From NCBI RefSeq assembly GCF_001427605.1, contig NZ_LMGZ01000019.1, positions 296,263-360,262 of the forward strand: a stretch of DNA of 64,000 nt, written 5' to 3'. A program made the position numbers and the translations under genes. Positions 55,443 through 63,940 of the stretch are shown piece by piece. The notes under the pieces are model-generated. The model was not told the origin of the DNA and did not search any database. It was given only the letters and a program-made list of their open reading frames with translations. Source of the DNA: Devosia sp. Root635. Its GTDB lineage: Bacteria; Pseudomonadota; Alphaproteobacteria; Rhizobiales; Devosiaceae. Position 1 is the first letter of the stretch; each line of letters opens with the position of its first letter.

Positions 55443-57097
55443 GGGAAAAAGCCGTGCAGATACCAGGGCGGCGGATTTTCAGCCGTGTAGAAACCCTGCC
55501 GGAAAATCCAGAAGCGGCGGCCGCTTTCGTCCTCGACCACGTAATAGTCCCGAGTTCCGGCAGCGGGATCGAATAGCGCCAGATTGGGGATATGGGGCGG
55601 TTTCTCGCCCTTTTCCGGCTTTTCTTCGGGCGGCACCAACTGCAGCCGCTGGCCGCTGCGCCACCACTCCGCCCCCAGCCGCTCGGGGCCGGAAGCTTTT
55701 TCGATCTTGTAGCTCTCGCGTCGCCAGATCATCGAAGCCGGCAGCCCCTCGGGCACTTCGGCATTGATTGCCACCAGTTCCGGCACCGGCAGCAGGCGCA
55801 GCGGCCGGACCGGAATGGGCCAGCCTGCGCGATCCGCATTGTTGGCCACCAGCGCCGGCACCAGCCGCGCCGCCCGTTCCGGAATATGGCTGGCCACCAA
55901 TTGCGTTTTCAGCACCGCCATCGTGCCGAGCCGGCTGCTCATCCGGTCGTTAAGCTGGTCGAGATCCTCGGCCACGCCCTGATGCGAGAAGGCGCCGAGC
56001 TGCACCGCGTCGAGTTCGGAAACCGAGCTGGCCGCCAGCCGGATCATGTCGATGCCGAAACCGGCATCATAGTCACCCTCCAGCCGCTCCGAGCGGTTGG
56101 CGAAGAGCTTGGTGATATGCTCGGGGTCGCGCGTCAGCCGCGCCGAATTGACCGACAGGGCCATCACCTTGTGATCGACGCGATAGAGGAAGAGGTGGAA
56201 AGCCTGCCCGCCCTGCCCCTCGGCTTCGAGCCGGATCGCCAGCTGGATGGCCAGGTCGTGGCAGGTCATCAGCACGTCATCCATCAGCCCGATCGGATCG
56301 GCGAAGCGTCGCTCGGCATATAGCTCGGCCGGCGGCAGGCGCGGCGTCATCCGCTCCTCGATCATGCCATAGGCCTGGTCGAGCCGGGCCAGCAGCGACG
56401 CCCCGAACCGCGCCTGCAATGGCTTTCTTTCACGCGGGCGAAGCTGGCCGATGGTCTTGAGCCCCATCTGGGAGAGGCCGGCAATCTGGGCCGGCGCCAG
56501 CCGCAGCGCATGGACCGGCAGCGCATCGAGCACGGTTTCGAGCTCGGCCATTTCGACCACCTGGCTGCGGGCGAAGTGGCTGACGCCCCAGGCCGCCCCG
56601 ATCGTGGGGGCGATCGCGCCGGCCACCGTATAGCCGAGGTCGCGCAGCCGGGTCAGCAACAGGCGCAGCATCGGCCGTTCGCCACCGAACAGATGCGCCA
56701 CCCCGGTAATGTCGAGCACCAGGTCGCCAAAGCCGCTGACATCGTTCATCGCAGCCACCAGCGGGCTGGCATTGGAGTGCCAGTCCGCGAAATCGGCGAA
56801 AGCCGCCTCGAGCAGCGGGCGATCCATTTCGCGCACGGTCAGTTCGGGCACCATGGCCCGTGCATCGGCGAGATTCTGCCCGACGCTGAGGCCGCGTCCC
56901 GCCGCCTCGGCATCGACGGCGGCCAGCCGCAGCCCACCCTTGATGACTTCATAGAGCACCAGCGGCGCCTTGAGCCCGCCATCACGCCGTTTGAGGTAGT
57001 CCGTCGGCCAATGCGGCAGGAACAGCACGAGGAAGCGGCGTGCTCCCGCTGCGCCGGTCTGCATGGCGGCGCTGAGCAGCAAATGTTGCGAATCCAT
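55439..57097 (-). CDS. imuB: ImuB, catalytically inactive Y-family polymerase homologue
   Basis: A 552-residue Y-family-like protein that links ImuA and DnaE2 to the sliding clamp. FLVLFLPHWPTDYLKRR replaces the DxD-containing N-terminus of active DinB, and LVLDITGVAHLFGGE replaces the SxDE motif, so the polymerase site is gone, as in other ImuB. The little-finger part and a C-terminal segment (RDYYVVEDESGRRFWIFRQG) are conserved. The ATG at 57097 is chosen; an open frame continues upstream to 57283 in the imuA overlap. The start overlaps imuA by 116 bases. Confidence 0.93.
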   Translation of the reverse strand: MDSQHLLLSAAMQTGAAGARRFLVLFLPHWPTDYLKRRDGGLKAPLVLYEVIKGGLRLAAVDAEAAGRGLSVGQNLADARAMVPELTVREMDRPLLEAAFADFADWHSNASPLVAAMNDVSGFGDLVLDITGVAHLFGGERPMLRLLLTRLRDLGYTVAGAIAPTIGAAWGVSHFARSQVVEMAELETVLDALPVHALRLAPAQIAGLSQMGLKTIGQLRPRERKPLQARFGASLLARLDQAYGMIEERMTPRLPPAELYAERRFADPIGLMDDVLMTCHDLAIQLAIRLEAEGQGGQAFHLFLYRVDHKVMALSVNSARLTRDPEHITKLFANRSERLEGDYDAGFGIDMIRLAASSVSELDAVQLGAFSHQGVAEDLDQLNDRMSSRLGTMAVLKTQLVASHIPERAARLVPALVANNADRAGWPIPVRPLRLLPVPELVAINAEVPEGLPASMIWRRESYKIEKASGPERLGAEWWRSGQRLQLVPPEEKPEKGEKPPHIPNLALFDPAAGTRDYYVVEDESGRRFWIFRQGFYTAENPPPWYLHGFFP

Positions 57098-57800
57098 CTT
57101 CCGTCCACCCCAGCAGAAATTCGGTCTGGTTCTTGATCGCGTTCTTGATGAGGCCCCCCTTTTCGAGTTCCACGCGCCAGCGCAGCGGACCGGGGGCTCT
57201 GGCGTCATGCCGCCGGCGGGTGCTCTGCGCGGGCGACAGGCGCCAGCGTAGATGCGCCGCGCTCGCCGCGCGTCCCTGCCCATAGCGCAACAGGAAGATC
57301 GAACCGCCTGTCGCCGCCGAACGCAGGCTGAGACGGCGGCTGGCGGTAAAATCGAGCAGCTTGGAATGACTGCCGATATCGGCCACCACGGCGGCTACCG
57401 CCCGACAGGCAATGGCCTCCTCGGCTGCCCAGAGCAGTTCGGCCATATTGGCGGCCCGCACCAGCACCAGAGCATCGGGATCAAAGCCGAAGCTCAGTAG
57501 CCCCGGCCCGTAGGGCAGGCCCAGCTTCTGCGCCTCATCACCCAGTTGCAGGTAGATGACGGCCCGCCGCTGCAGGGTGAGCAGGCCCTTGGCCTGCGCC
57601 AGCGCAAAGCCGAGCAAAGCCCCGGCATTGCGGCGCTCATCGGTGAACATTTCCTGCAGCATCCCGCCGGCCAATGCCGGAAAGGCGCCATCCTGCTGTT
57701 CCGCCGTCACCTGCGCTTCGGCCAAAGCTGGCTTGCGCTCGATATCGGCAATGGTTTCCCGCAGCGCGGCAAGGCGCTGTTGCTGGTCGGGTGCGGGCAT
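56982..57800 (-). CDS. imuA: ImuA, RecA-like SOS mutagenesis protein
   Basis: A 272-residue protein distantly related to RecA/SulA, the first gene of the cassette. ALLGFALAQAKGLLTLQRRA, LGLPYGPGLLSFGFDPDALV, VVADIGSHSKLLDFTASRRL and FLLRYGQGRAASAAHLRWRL match ImuA. ImuA of other bacteria interacts with ImuB and RecA and is needed for damage-induced mutation. A LexA box lies 18 bases upstream. The long C-terminal overlap with imuB (116 bases) is unusual and reads as normal ImuA up to about residue 238. Confidence 0.9.
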   Translation of the reverse strand: MPAPDQQQRLAALRETIADIERKPALAEAQVTAEQQDGAFPALAGGMLQEMFTDERRNAGALLGFALAQAKGLLTLQRRAVIYLQLGDEAQKLGLPYGPGLLSFGFDPDALVLVRAANMAELLWAAEEAIACRAVAAVVADIGSHSKLLDFTASRRLSLRSAATGGSIFLLRYGQGRAASAAHLRWRLSPAQSTRRRHDARAPGPLRWRVELEKGGLIKNAIKNQTEFLLGWTEDGFATFAAQRRHADRRSGSTPLPRAVPAALADGLPQTA

Positions 57801-57817
57801 CGCACCAATCCTTAAGT

Positions 57818-57832
57818 GAACAAAACAGGAAC
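57818..57832. promoter_or_regulatory. LexA (SOS) box upstream of imuA
   Basis: GAACAAAACAGGAAC is an exact GAAC-N7-GAAC, the direct-repeat LexA site of Alphaproteobacteria. It lies 18 bases upstream of the imuA start and about 205 bases from the divergent TerB-like start. Position and content make SOS control of imuA-imuB-dnaE2 very likely. Confidence 0.9.
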
Positions 57833-58036
57833 ATTTAGACTCCGAATCTGCGCGGAGTCGAGTCCTTTTCGCGTAAACGTGTGTGGCCCTTGCGCATCAA
57901 GCCCGGTCAAGAGCGCGTGACCCGGCTCCTCACCCATTCCCGCGAAAGAGCCGGGCTGCTAATTCTGCCGCCTGCCTGCCTCCCGGCGTGCACACCTTTC
58001 ACCACTCCTGCCGCTCCCCGAAGGAGGCTTGCCGCC

Positions 58037-58477
58037 ATGTTCGAGGCCATTACCCGCCTGTTCAACAAGCCCGAAACCATGCTGTCCAACCACGACCCCA
58101 AACTGGCCGTGGCCGTTCTGCTCGTGCATCTGGCTGCCGTGGACGGACAGATGAAGGACGAGGAGCGCAACGCCATCAAGGGCGCTTTGCAGGACCATTA
58201 TGACATGGACGAAGCCGCCGTGGATAAACTGGTCCGCGAGGCAGCCATGCGCGATGCCGAGGCGGTGGACTTTTATAAATTCACCTCGGGCCTGACCCAG
58301 CTCGAGATGGAGGATCGCATCGAGATCGTCCGCATGATGTGGATGGTGGTGTTTGCCGACAAGCAGAACCACGAGCTGGAAGACAACATGGTCTGGCGCA
58401 TTGCCGAGCTGATCGGCGTCTCCAGCCGCGACCGCACCATATTGCGCAACCAGGTCGGCCGCGCCGAGAAGGCCTAA
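58037..58477 (+). CDS. TerB-like protein
   Basis: A 146-residue helical, acidic protein of the TerB family (tellurite-resistance type). LAVAVLLVHLAAVDGQMKDEERNAIKGAL-like sequence (DGQMKDEERNAIKG) forms the metal-binding-type helix pair, repeated by MVVFADKQNHELEDNMVWRI. In many genomes TerB proteins sit at phage-defence or stress loci, but this stand-alone form is common in Alphaproteobacteria and of unknown role. The ATG at 58037 follows GGAGG; the frame runs upstream to 57881. It is divergent from the SOS cassette, with four bases of convergent overlap with the next gene. Confidence 0.85.
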   Translation: MFEAITRLFNKPETMLSNHDPKLAVAVLLVHLAAVDGQMKDEERNAIKGALQDHYDMDEAAVDKLVREAAMRDAEAVDFYKFTSGLTQLEMEDRIEIVRMMWMVVFADKQNHELEDNMVWRIAELIGVSSRDRTILRNQVGRAEKA

Positions 58478-59019
58478 TAGGCCTCGAACTTACCGATGAC
58501 CTCGACCTCGTCATTGGCGCAGTCGAAATCTCCCGATTTATCGGCTGCCTCGCGCGCCAGTTCGTTGGCATTCTTATTGGCCACGGCGTCGATATAGGCG
58601 ATGTGACAGCTATTGCCCTCGACCAGTTGCGTCACCACCAGCACCTGTCCCTTGTCCACCCCGGTTTCGGGATCGGCGGTGTGGTAGCGCACGATCGTCG
58701 CGATCGGCATCCAGCGGCCCAGATCGTTGCTGAGCCGCCATTCGAGCTTTTCGCCCAGCCGGTTGAACGGCGGCAGGGTCTGCCAGCGATCGGACGGATC
58801 GATATTGAAGCCATAGGCCAGCGAAAAGCGCAGGTCGCCCTCGCTGACCATCAGCGGATAGCCCTTGTAGCCGGGACAGGCCCAGCTGGCGCCGAAATCA
58901 TCGGCATCGAGCACCAGGCATTCGTCCAGGTCGAGATCGGTATAGGCGCTGTTGAACGCAGCCTGCGCCGGCGTGGCGAGAGCAGCAATTGCAAGCATGG
59001 CGGCCAGGATCTGTTTCAT
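58474..59019 (-). CDS. Secreted protein of unknown function
   Basis: A 181-residue protein with a clear signal peptide (MKQILAAMLAIAALATPAQA, cleavage after AQA). The mature part has several Cys (ECLVLDADDFGASWACPGYK, NSCHIAYIDA, FDCAND) that could form two disulphides, which fits the periplasm. No domain is recognised. The ATG at 59019 has a GAGGAA site. It is divergent from ppa. Confidence 0.75.
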   Translation of the reverse strand: MKQILAAMLAIAALATPAQAAFNSAYTDLDLDECLVLDADDFGASWACPGYKGYPLMVSEGDLRFSLAYGFNIDPSDRWQTLPPFNRLGEKLEWRLSNDLGRWMPIATIVRYHTADPETGVDKGQVLVVTQLVEGNSCHIAYIDAVANKNANELAREAADKSGDFDCANDEVEVIGKFEAY

Positions 59020-59141
59020 CACATTCCTCGCTGGGCAGGATGGGGCAGGCAGGGTTGCGCCAAACTGGCTTGCCTTTGCGGCCTCGGTTGGGCACAAGTC
59101 CGCGACTTTGTCGCCTCCCCCCGATGAATGAGACCTGAACC

Positions 59142-59675
59142 ATGAATATCGACGCCATCCCCACCGGCAAGAACCCGCCCGACGACCTCAATGTCATCAT
59201 CGAAGTGCCCATGGGCGGCGAGCCGATCAAGTACGAAATCGACAAGGCCAGTGGCGCGCTGTTCGTCGACCGCTTCCTCTATACACCGATGCGTTATCCG
59301 GGCAATTACGGCTTCGTGCCCCACACTTTGTGCGGCGATGGCGATCCGCTCGACGTCATCATGATGAATTCGCGGCCGCTGGTGCCCGGCGCGGTGGTCC
59401 GCTGCCGCCCGATCGGCGTGCTGTTCATGGAAGACGATGGCGGCCAGGACGAGAAGATCCTTGCCCTTCCGGTGCCGAAGCTGACCCGCATGTATGACGA
59501 GATCAAGGATATCGCCGACATGCAGGCTATCCAGGTCGAGCGCGTGAAGCACTTCTTCACCCACTACAAGGATCTCGAGCCCGGCAAATGGGCCAAGATC
59601 AGCCATGTCGGCGGCTATGAGGATGCCAAGAAGGTGATCCTCGATTCCATCGCCATGGCCCAGGCGGCCAAGTAG
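59142..59675 (+). CDS. ppa: Inorganic pyrophosphatase
   Basis: A 177-residue soluble family I pyrophosphatase. [53 protein letters not shown] and [14 protein letters not shown] hold the metal- and phosphate-binding acidic residues. It hydrolyses PPi to drive biosynthesis. It is monocistronic, or may share a transcript with the serine hydrolase gene 70 bases downstream, with a 12-bp hairpin in between. Confidence 0.97.
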   Translation: MNIDAIPTGKNPPDDLNVIIEVPMGGEPIKYEIDKASGALFVDRFLYTPMRYPGNYGFVPHTLCGDGDPLDVIMMNSRPLVPGAVVRCRPIGVLFMEDDGGQDEKILALPVPKLTRMYDEIKDIADMQAIQVERVKHFFTHYKDLEPGKWAKISHVGGYEDAKKVILDSIAMAQAAK

Positions 59676-59697
59676 GCCGGCCTCATCCCTGCCGCAT

Positions 59698-59734
59698 GGA
59701 TTGTGCATGCCGGTATGCGGTTCATGCACAATCC
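59698..59734 (+). promoter_or_regulatory. Perfect 12-bp inverted repeat next to the Shine-Dalgarno of 59745
   Basis: GGATTGTGCATG and CATGCACAATCC pair perfectly around a 13-base loop, and the right arm ends directly before the GGAGG ribosome site (59735-59739). In RNA the hairpin would touch the ribosome site; as DNA it is a possible operator. It could also act as the ppa transcript end, but no T-run follows. Confidence 0.55.
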
Positions 59735-59744
59735 GGAGGCTCCG

Positions 59745-61130
59745 ATGCAACGCGCCCTTGCTACGCTGGCTACCGCAGCCCTGATCGCCCTGCCGCTTCC
59801 GGTCCAGGCCGCAGCCATGCCCGATGATGCCGAGATCGCGCAAATCCTGGCCGACCGCATCGACCGCGACCAGGCCAATGTGGCCATATCGGTGGCAGTG
59901 ATCGAGGATGGCGTGCCGCGCTTCGTGTCGCATGGCACGCTGTCCAGGGACGATCCGACGCCGGTCGACGAGCATACCTTGTTCGAGGCCGGCTCGATCA
60001 CCAAAGTCATGACCAACCTGCTGCTGGCGCAGCTGGTGGTCGATGGGCAGATCGATCTCGACGCACCGCTGACCGATTACCTGCCCGAAGGCACGATCCT
60101 GCCGGAACGCGACGGCAAACCCATCACCGCCTTCGACCTCGCCACCCACACTTCCGGCTTTTCCGGCCTGCCCGAAGAGTTGATCGCCAAAGGCGCGGCC
60201 AACCCCTATTCGGGCTATGGGGCCGACGCGCTGATGGCCTGGATTGCCGCATATGAGCTGCCGCGCGCTATCGGCGAAACATTCGAATATTCCAATGTCG
60301 GCATCGCTCTTCTGGCCCAGGCCATCGAGCATGTCAGCGGCAGGCCCTATGCCGAACTGCTGCAGGAACAGATTCTCGACCCTCTCGGCATGAGCGAGAC
60401 AAGCCTTGCTACGGCGCCTGGCGCTATTGCCGGCATGGCGACCGGCCACGACGCGGCGGGCGAACCGGTGGCCAACTGGGACATGGAAGCCTTTGCCCCG
60501 GTCGGCGCGCTGGTCAGCAATACGGCCGACCTCGCCAAATTCATCGCCGCCGCCAGCGGCGCGGTGGACAGCCCGCTCGACCCGGCCTTCTCCATCATGC
60601 TGGACCGCACACGACCCACCGGCGGCGCCGGCGAGGTCATCGGGTTGGGCTGGTTCAACCTGACCGAAGGCGGCCGCGACATTGCCTGGCACAACGGCAT
60701 AACCGGCGGCTATCGCAGCTTTGCCGGCTATGACCGCAAGACCGGCAACGGCGTCGTCGTGCTGTCCAGCATGGTGACCGAAGCCGGCATCGAGGATATC
60801 GGCCTGCACCTGCTGGATTCCACCTTGCCGTTGCGGCCTCAGCCAAAGCCGCGGGAAGTCGCCGAAATCGATCCGGCTATCCTGCCCGACTATGCCGGCC
60901 AATACCTGCTGGCGCCAGGCGTCATCATCGCCATCACCGCCGAGGCCGGGCAGCTCTTTGCCCAGTTGACCGGGCAGCAGCGTTTCGAGATTTTCCCCGA
61001 AAGCGAGAAACGCTTCTTCTTCCGGGTCGTCGACGCCCAGATCACCTTTGCCGATCCGATCGATGGCGCCGCACCAGCCCTGACGCTGCACCAGAACGGA
61101 CAGAACATGACGGCTATCCGCATCCCATGA
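59745..61130 (+). CDS. Serine hydrolase, class C beta-lactamase/esterase family
   Basis: A 461-residue periplasmic protein. The signal peptide MQRALATLATAALIALPLPV is followed by QAA. Catalytic SxxK lies in EAGSITKVMT (about residue 84), YxN in FEYSNVGIALLAQ, and the HxG-type third motif in IAWHNGITGGYRSF. A C-terminal lipocalin-like domain follows, with YLLAPGVIIAITAEAGQLFA. Such enzymes are esterases, D-aminopeptidases or penicillin-binding protein 4*-like; true AmpC activity is unlikely. The ATG at 59745 follows CCGGAGGC, and the stop overlaps the next gene by four bases. Confidence 0.88.
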   Translation: MQRALATLATAALIALPLPVQAAAMPDDAEIAQILADRIDRDQANVAISVAVIEDGVPRFVSHGTLSRDDPTPVDEHTLFEAGSITKVMTNLLLAQLVVDGQIDLDAPLTDYLPEGTILPERDGKPITAFDLATHTSGFSGLPEELIAKGAANPYSGYGADALMAWIAAYELPRAIGETFEYSNVGIALLAQAIEHVSGRPYAELLQEQILDPLGMSETSLATAPGAIAGMATGHDAAGEPVANWDMEAFAPVGALVSNTADLAKFIAAASGAVDSPLDPAFSIMLDRTRPTGGAGEVIGLGWFNLTEGGRDIAWHNGITGGYRSFAGYDRKTGNGVVVLSSMVTEAGIEDIGLHLLDSTLPLRPQPKPREVAEIDPAILPDYAGQYLLAPGVIIAITAEAGQLFAQLTGQQRFEIFPESEKRFFFRVVDAQITFADPIDGAAPALTLHQNGQNMTAIRIP

Positions 61131-61765
61131 CCGGCCATATCGTCATCCTCAACGGCGCGCCGCGCTCGGGTAAATCCTCCATTGCCAGGGCCATGCAGCA
61201 AGATCTGCCCGGTCCCTGGATCAATCTGGGTGTCGATGCCCAATATGCGAGTTTACCCGAGGCGCTGAAGCCGGGGATAGGTTTGCGGCCCGGTGGGGAA
61301 ATGCCGGAGTTGGAGCCCCATGTGGTGCGGCTCTACCTGGCGCTCTACGACGCCATCGCCGCTCATGCAAGGCAGGATTTTGACGTGGTGGCCGACCTTG
61401 GCCATCACGATTCCTATTCCCGCCCGCTCGGCATCCTGCCCGCCTGTGCCCGGCGCATGGCCGGTCTCGACGTGCTCTTCGTGGGCGTCCATTGCCCCAT
61501 CGAGGAGATCATGCGCCGGCGCAATGCCGATCCGCAGGGCTTCTACGTGGCTGGCCCCGGCATACCTGAACCGGTGCGGCGCTGGCAGGAGGCGGTGCAT
61601 CTGCCCGGCCTCTATGACCTGACAGTCGATACCGGCGCGATGAGCCCGCAAGACTGCGTCGGCGCCATTGCCGCGGCCTTGGCCAATCCGCCCGCCGATC
61701 GCGCCTTTGCCCGCCTCGCCGCTATGAGCCCAGCCCCATCCGCGCCAGCAGGCGATCACGCCTGA
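61127..61765 (+). CDS. Chloramphenicol phosphotransferase-like protein
   Basis: A 212-residue P-loop kinase of the CPT family (PF07931). IVILNGAPRSGKSSIARAMQ holds Walker A, and NLGVDAQYASLPEALKPG carries the Asp that acts as base in Streptomyces CPT. DFDVVADLGHHDSY, FVGVHCPIEEIMRRR and the lid are also family-like. In non-producers the natural substrate is unknown, and resistance to chloramphenicol should not be assumed. It is coupled to the serine hydrolase gene (ATGA) and convergent with cytochrome b561 (44-base overlap). Confidence 0.85.
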   Translation: MTGHIVILNGAPRSGKSSIARAMQQDLPGPWINLGVDAQYASLPEALKPGIGLRPGGEMPELEPHVVRLYLALYDAIAAHARQDFDVVADLGHHDSYSRPLGILPACARRMAGLDVLFVGVHCPIEEIMRRRNADPQGFYVAGPGIPEPVRRWQEAVHLPGLYDLTVDTGAMSPQDCVGAIAAALANPPADRAFARLAAMSPAPSAPAGDHA

Positions 61766-62258
61766 CGAACTGATGCCACAGCGCCGCCCCGATATGGCCG
61801 GCAAGCAGCACCAGCAGCCCTCGCGCCAGCAGGCCATGCACGGTGAAGGGCGGCGTCAGGGTGAAATCGGGCAAGGGCAGCGGCGCCGCACCGGCCAGTT
61901 GCGCGCCGCCGCCGCTGAGGATGAGCGTGGCCACGCCGCTCGCCACCATGACCAGAATGACAGCATAGAGCCCGTAATGCACGATATGGGAGGCCAGCGA
62001 CTGGCCGCGCGACAGACCGGCGGCATCGGCCGGGCGCCGGTCGAAGGCCAGAAACCAGACGATGCGCAGCAGCGTCAGCACACCGATCACCACGCCCATG
62101 ATGGCGTGACCGCGCAACAGGGTTAGCTTGATCGCCTGGTCAGCCGTATTGGCAGCGGTGAGGCCGCTGGCCAGCATGCCGAGAATGGCAACGGCGGTCA
62201 GCCAGTGGATGGCGATGGCGACGGCGCCATAACGGGTTGGACTGCTGGTGAGGGACAC
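61722..62258 (-). CDS. cybB: Cytochrome b561
   Basis: A 178-residue di-haem membrane protein with four helices. AIAIHWLTAVAILGMLASGL, RGHAIMGVVIGVLTLLRIVW, HIVHYGLYAVILVMVASGV and HGLLARGLLVLLAGHIGAALWHQF carry the His that ligate b haems. In E. coli CybB is a superoxide:quinone oxidoreductase. The GTG at 62258 has an AAGGAG site and is preferred to the TTG at 62282. It is divergent from a MarR regulator that probably controls it. Confidence 0.9.
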   Translation of the reverse strand: MSLTSSPTRYGAVAIAIHWLTAVAILGMLASGLTAANTADQAIKLTLLRGHAIMGVVIGVLTLLRIVWFLAFDRRPADAAGLSRGQSLASHIVHYGLYAVILVMVASGVATLILSGGGAQLAGAAPLPLPDFTLTPPFTVHGLLARGLLVLLAGHIGAALWHQFVRRDRLLARMGLGS

Positions 62259-62312
62259 GACAGGCTCCTTGCGGCGCAACAACTATGGCGATATAGATAG
62301 CATACTATGTAT

Positions 62313-62323
62313 TTGCTTAGCAA
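62313..62323. promoter_or_regulatory. Candidate MarR operator between cybB and marR
   Basis: TTGCTTAGCAA is an imperfect palindrome (TTGC-TTA-GCAA) in the 74-bp AT-rich gap between the cybB start (62258) and the MarR start (62333). An additional TAGC...GCTA pair surrounds it. MarR proteins usually bind such sites in their own divergent promoters. Confidence 0.45.
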
Positions 62324-62332
62324 GCTACGTAA

Positions 62333-62782
62333 ATGACCTTGAATCGCAGCAGCTCCGTTGGCTATCTCACCAACCTCGCCGGGCGCCTGCTGGTGCGCGA
62401 GCTGGAACGGCACCTGTCGCCTGTCGGTCTCAGCCCCGCCCATATGCCGGTGCTGCTGGCTCTGGAAGATGGCTCCGCCCTGACGCAGAAGGCGCTGGCC
62501 GAGCGCGCCGCAGTGGAGCAGGCCACCATGACCGCGACGCTGACCCGCATGGAACGCGACGGGCTGGTCATCCGCCGTCCCAATCCGGAGGACGGCCGCA
62601 GCACACTGGTCGCCCTGACCCCGCTGGCGCTCGGCAAGATTCCCGCCGTGGCCGACGCGGCCACCACCATCAATGCGCTGGTGCTGGAACAGCTCACGCC
62701 CGACGAGCGCAGCCAGTTCTTCACCCTGATCAAGCGCATCATCGCCGTGCTGGAAGCCCAGGATGGCGCGTCGCGGGCCTGA
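62333..62782 (+). CDS. MarR family transcriptional regulator
   Basis: A 149-residue dimeric winged-helix regulator. VRELERHLSPVGLSPAHMPV is the dimer helix and start of the DNA-binding domain; QKALAERAAVEQATMTATLT with MERDGLVIRRPNPEDGRSTL forms the HTH and wing. It most likely represses itself and cybB, with a phenolic or oxidative signal, as is usual in the family. Confidence 0.92.
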   Translation: MTLNRSSSVGYLTNLAGRLLVRELERHLSPVGLSPAHMPVLLALEDGSALTQKALAERAAVEQATMTATLTRMERDGLVIRRPNPEDGRSTLVALTPLALGKIPAVADAATTINALVLEQLTPDERSQFFTLIKRIIAVLEAQDGASRA

Positions 62783-62837
62783 GCCCGCCAGAGGATGAAG
62801 CGCCGGCCCTTGCTCGAGCGGGAAGGGCCTGAACCGA

Positions 62838-63392
62838 TCAGTCCGCCCGCTTCGCATAGGTCAACACGGCATTACCCTTGCCGGTGATCCGGCTGCTGAC
62901 CAGCGTCAGCCGCGTGGTGGGCGTGCCGTCTTCGAACAGGCGCCGGCCCTTGCCGGCGATGACCGGATGCACGATGAGGGTCAGCTCATCCATCAGGCCC
63001 GCCAGCAGCAATTGACGCACCACCGACATGCCGCCCATGGCTGCGATAGTGCCGCCCTGCCGCTGCTTGAGGTCAAGCACGAAACCTTCGAGATCGCCGT
63101 CGATCAGGGTGGAATTGTTCCAGGTGAGATCGGCCTGCTTGAGCGTATTCGAGGCAACGAATTTGGGCACGGCATTGATGAAGCCGGCGAAATCCATGTC
63201 CTGGCCGGCATTGGGCCAGAAGTCCGCCCATTCCTGATAGCCCCGGCGGCCGAGGACGACGGTATCCACCTCGGTCATCACGCCACCGAGCAGCGCCCCC
63301 AATTCGTCGTCGAAGCTGTCGAACTGGAACTGGTCCGGAGCTTCGGCCACACCATCGACTGAGTAGAACAGGCCTGCTGTCACTTTACGCAT
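62838..63392 (-). CDS. Dihydrofolate reductase family protein (RibD C-terminal type)
   Basis: A 184-residue reductase-fold protein. RKVTAGLFYSVDGVAEAPDQ at the start, DTVVLGRRGYQEWADFWP, AAMGGMSVVRQLLLAGLMDE and LIVHPVIAGKGRRLFEDG are typical of the YyaP/YwjB-like branch. The actual substrate is unknown; the name does not imply folate activity. It is 56 bases from the end of marR and convergent with it. Confidence 0.9.
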   Translation of the reverse strand: MRKVTAGLFYSVDGVAEAPDQFQFDSFDDELGALLGGVMTEVDTVVLGRRGYQEWADFWPNAGQDMDFAGFINAVPKFVASNTLKQADLTWNNSTLIDGDLEGFVLDLKQRQGGTIAAMGGMSVVRQLLLAGLMDELTLIVHPVIAGKGRRLFEDGTPTTRLTLVSSRITGKGNAVLTYAKRAD

Positions 63393-63540
63393 TGGTATTC
63401 TCCCATGTGTCCGGCGACCCTCCCGGCCGCCATCTGACAGGGCGACGAGCGGGGTGGCCGGACTTCGACATTTTTGCGCGAAGTTTTTGCAACGGGGAGG
63501 GCCGGACGGCTCTGCAGCCTCCGGTTATCGATAGACGAGC

Positions 63541-63603
63541 GGATCCCGAGACGGCCTTCGCCTCTGGTAAATTTAGTAATGAGACGGAAGCCGTCTCGGG
63601 ATG
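63541..63603. repeat. Hairpin with AT-rich loop
   Basis: ATCCCGAGACGG and CCGTCTCGGGAT pair perfectly, and the stem continues inward as (C)CTTC/GAAG with one bulged base. The ~28-nt loop holds GGTAAATTTAGTAATG. It differs from the other repeat families of the window. Confidence 0.7.
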
Positions 63604-63835
63604 CCGGGACTTGCTCGGACGGCGCGATCGCAGACCCTGGCGGTTAGCCGTAGCACCCCGCCCAAACGCCTCGTCCGCTCGACCCGGAGCGGAGCGCGAC
63701 CCCCACTCCCCCGGCTGGCCTCCGGACGCCCGTCGCTGCAGCGCCGCCCGTATCCCGGAAGATGGGGAGGATGATACGCGCGGTTTGGGGTGGGGGATAA
63801 GATGGATAGATTTACTGCCGCCTCCCCAGCCACCA

Positions 63836-63940
63836 TGTCATCCCGGCCTTGAGCCGGGATCCATCCTGAGGTGGTGGGGCCTGCATGATGGTCGAACGAT
63901 CCACCTTGCGGCTGTGGCGCGATCTCGGGATGGGTCCCTG
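63836..63940. repeat. Dispersed palindromic intergenic repeat (TGTCATCCC type), second copy
   Basis: TGTCATCCCGGCCTTGAGCC begins the element and GATCTCGGGATGGGTCCCTG ends it; the middle (CCTGAGGTGGTGGGGCCTGC) is non-palindromic. The same end words occur at 1184-1240. Confidence 0.7.

Noticed and set aside
61127..61765. True chloramphenicol resistance gene
   Set aside because: CPT-like proteins are common in bacteria with no drug link; the motif shows a kinase fold, not the natural substrate.
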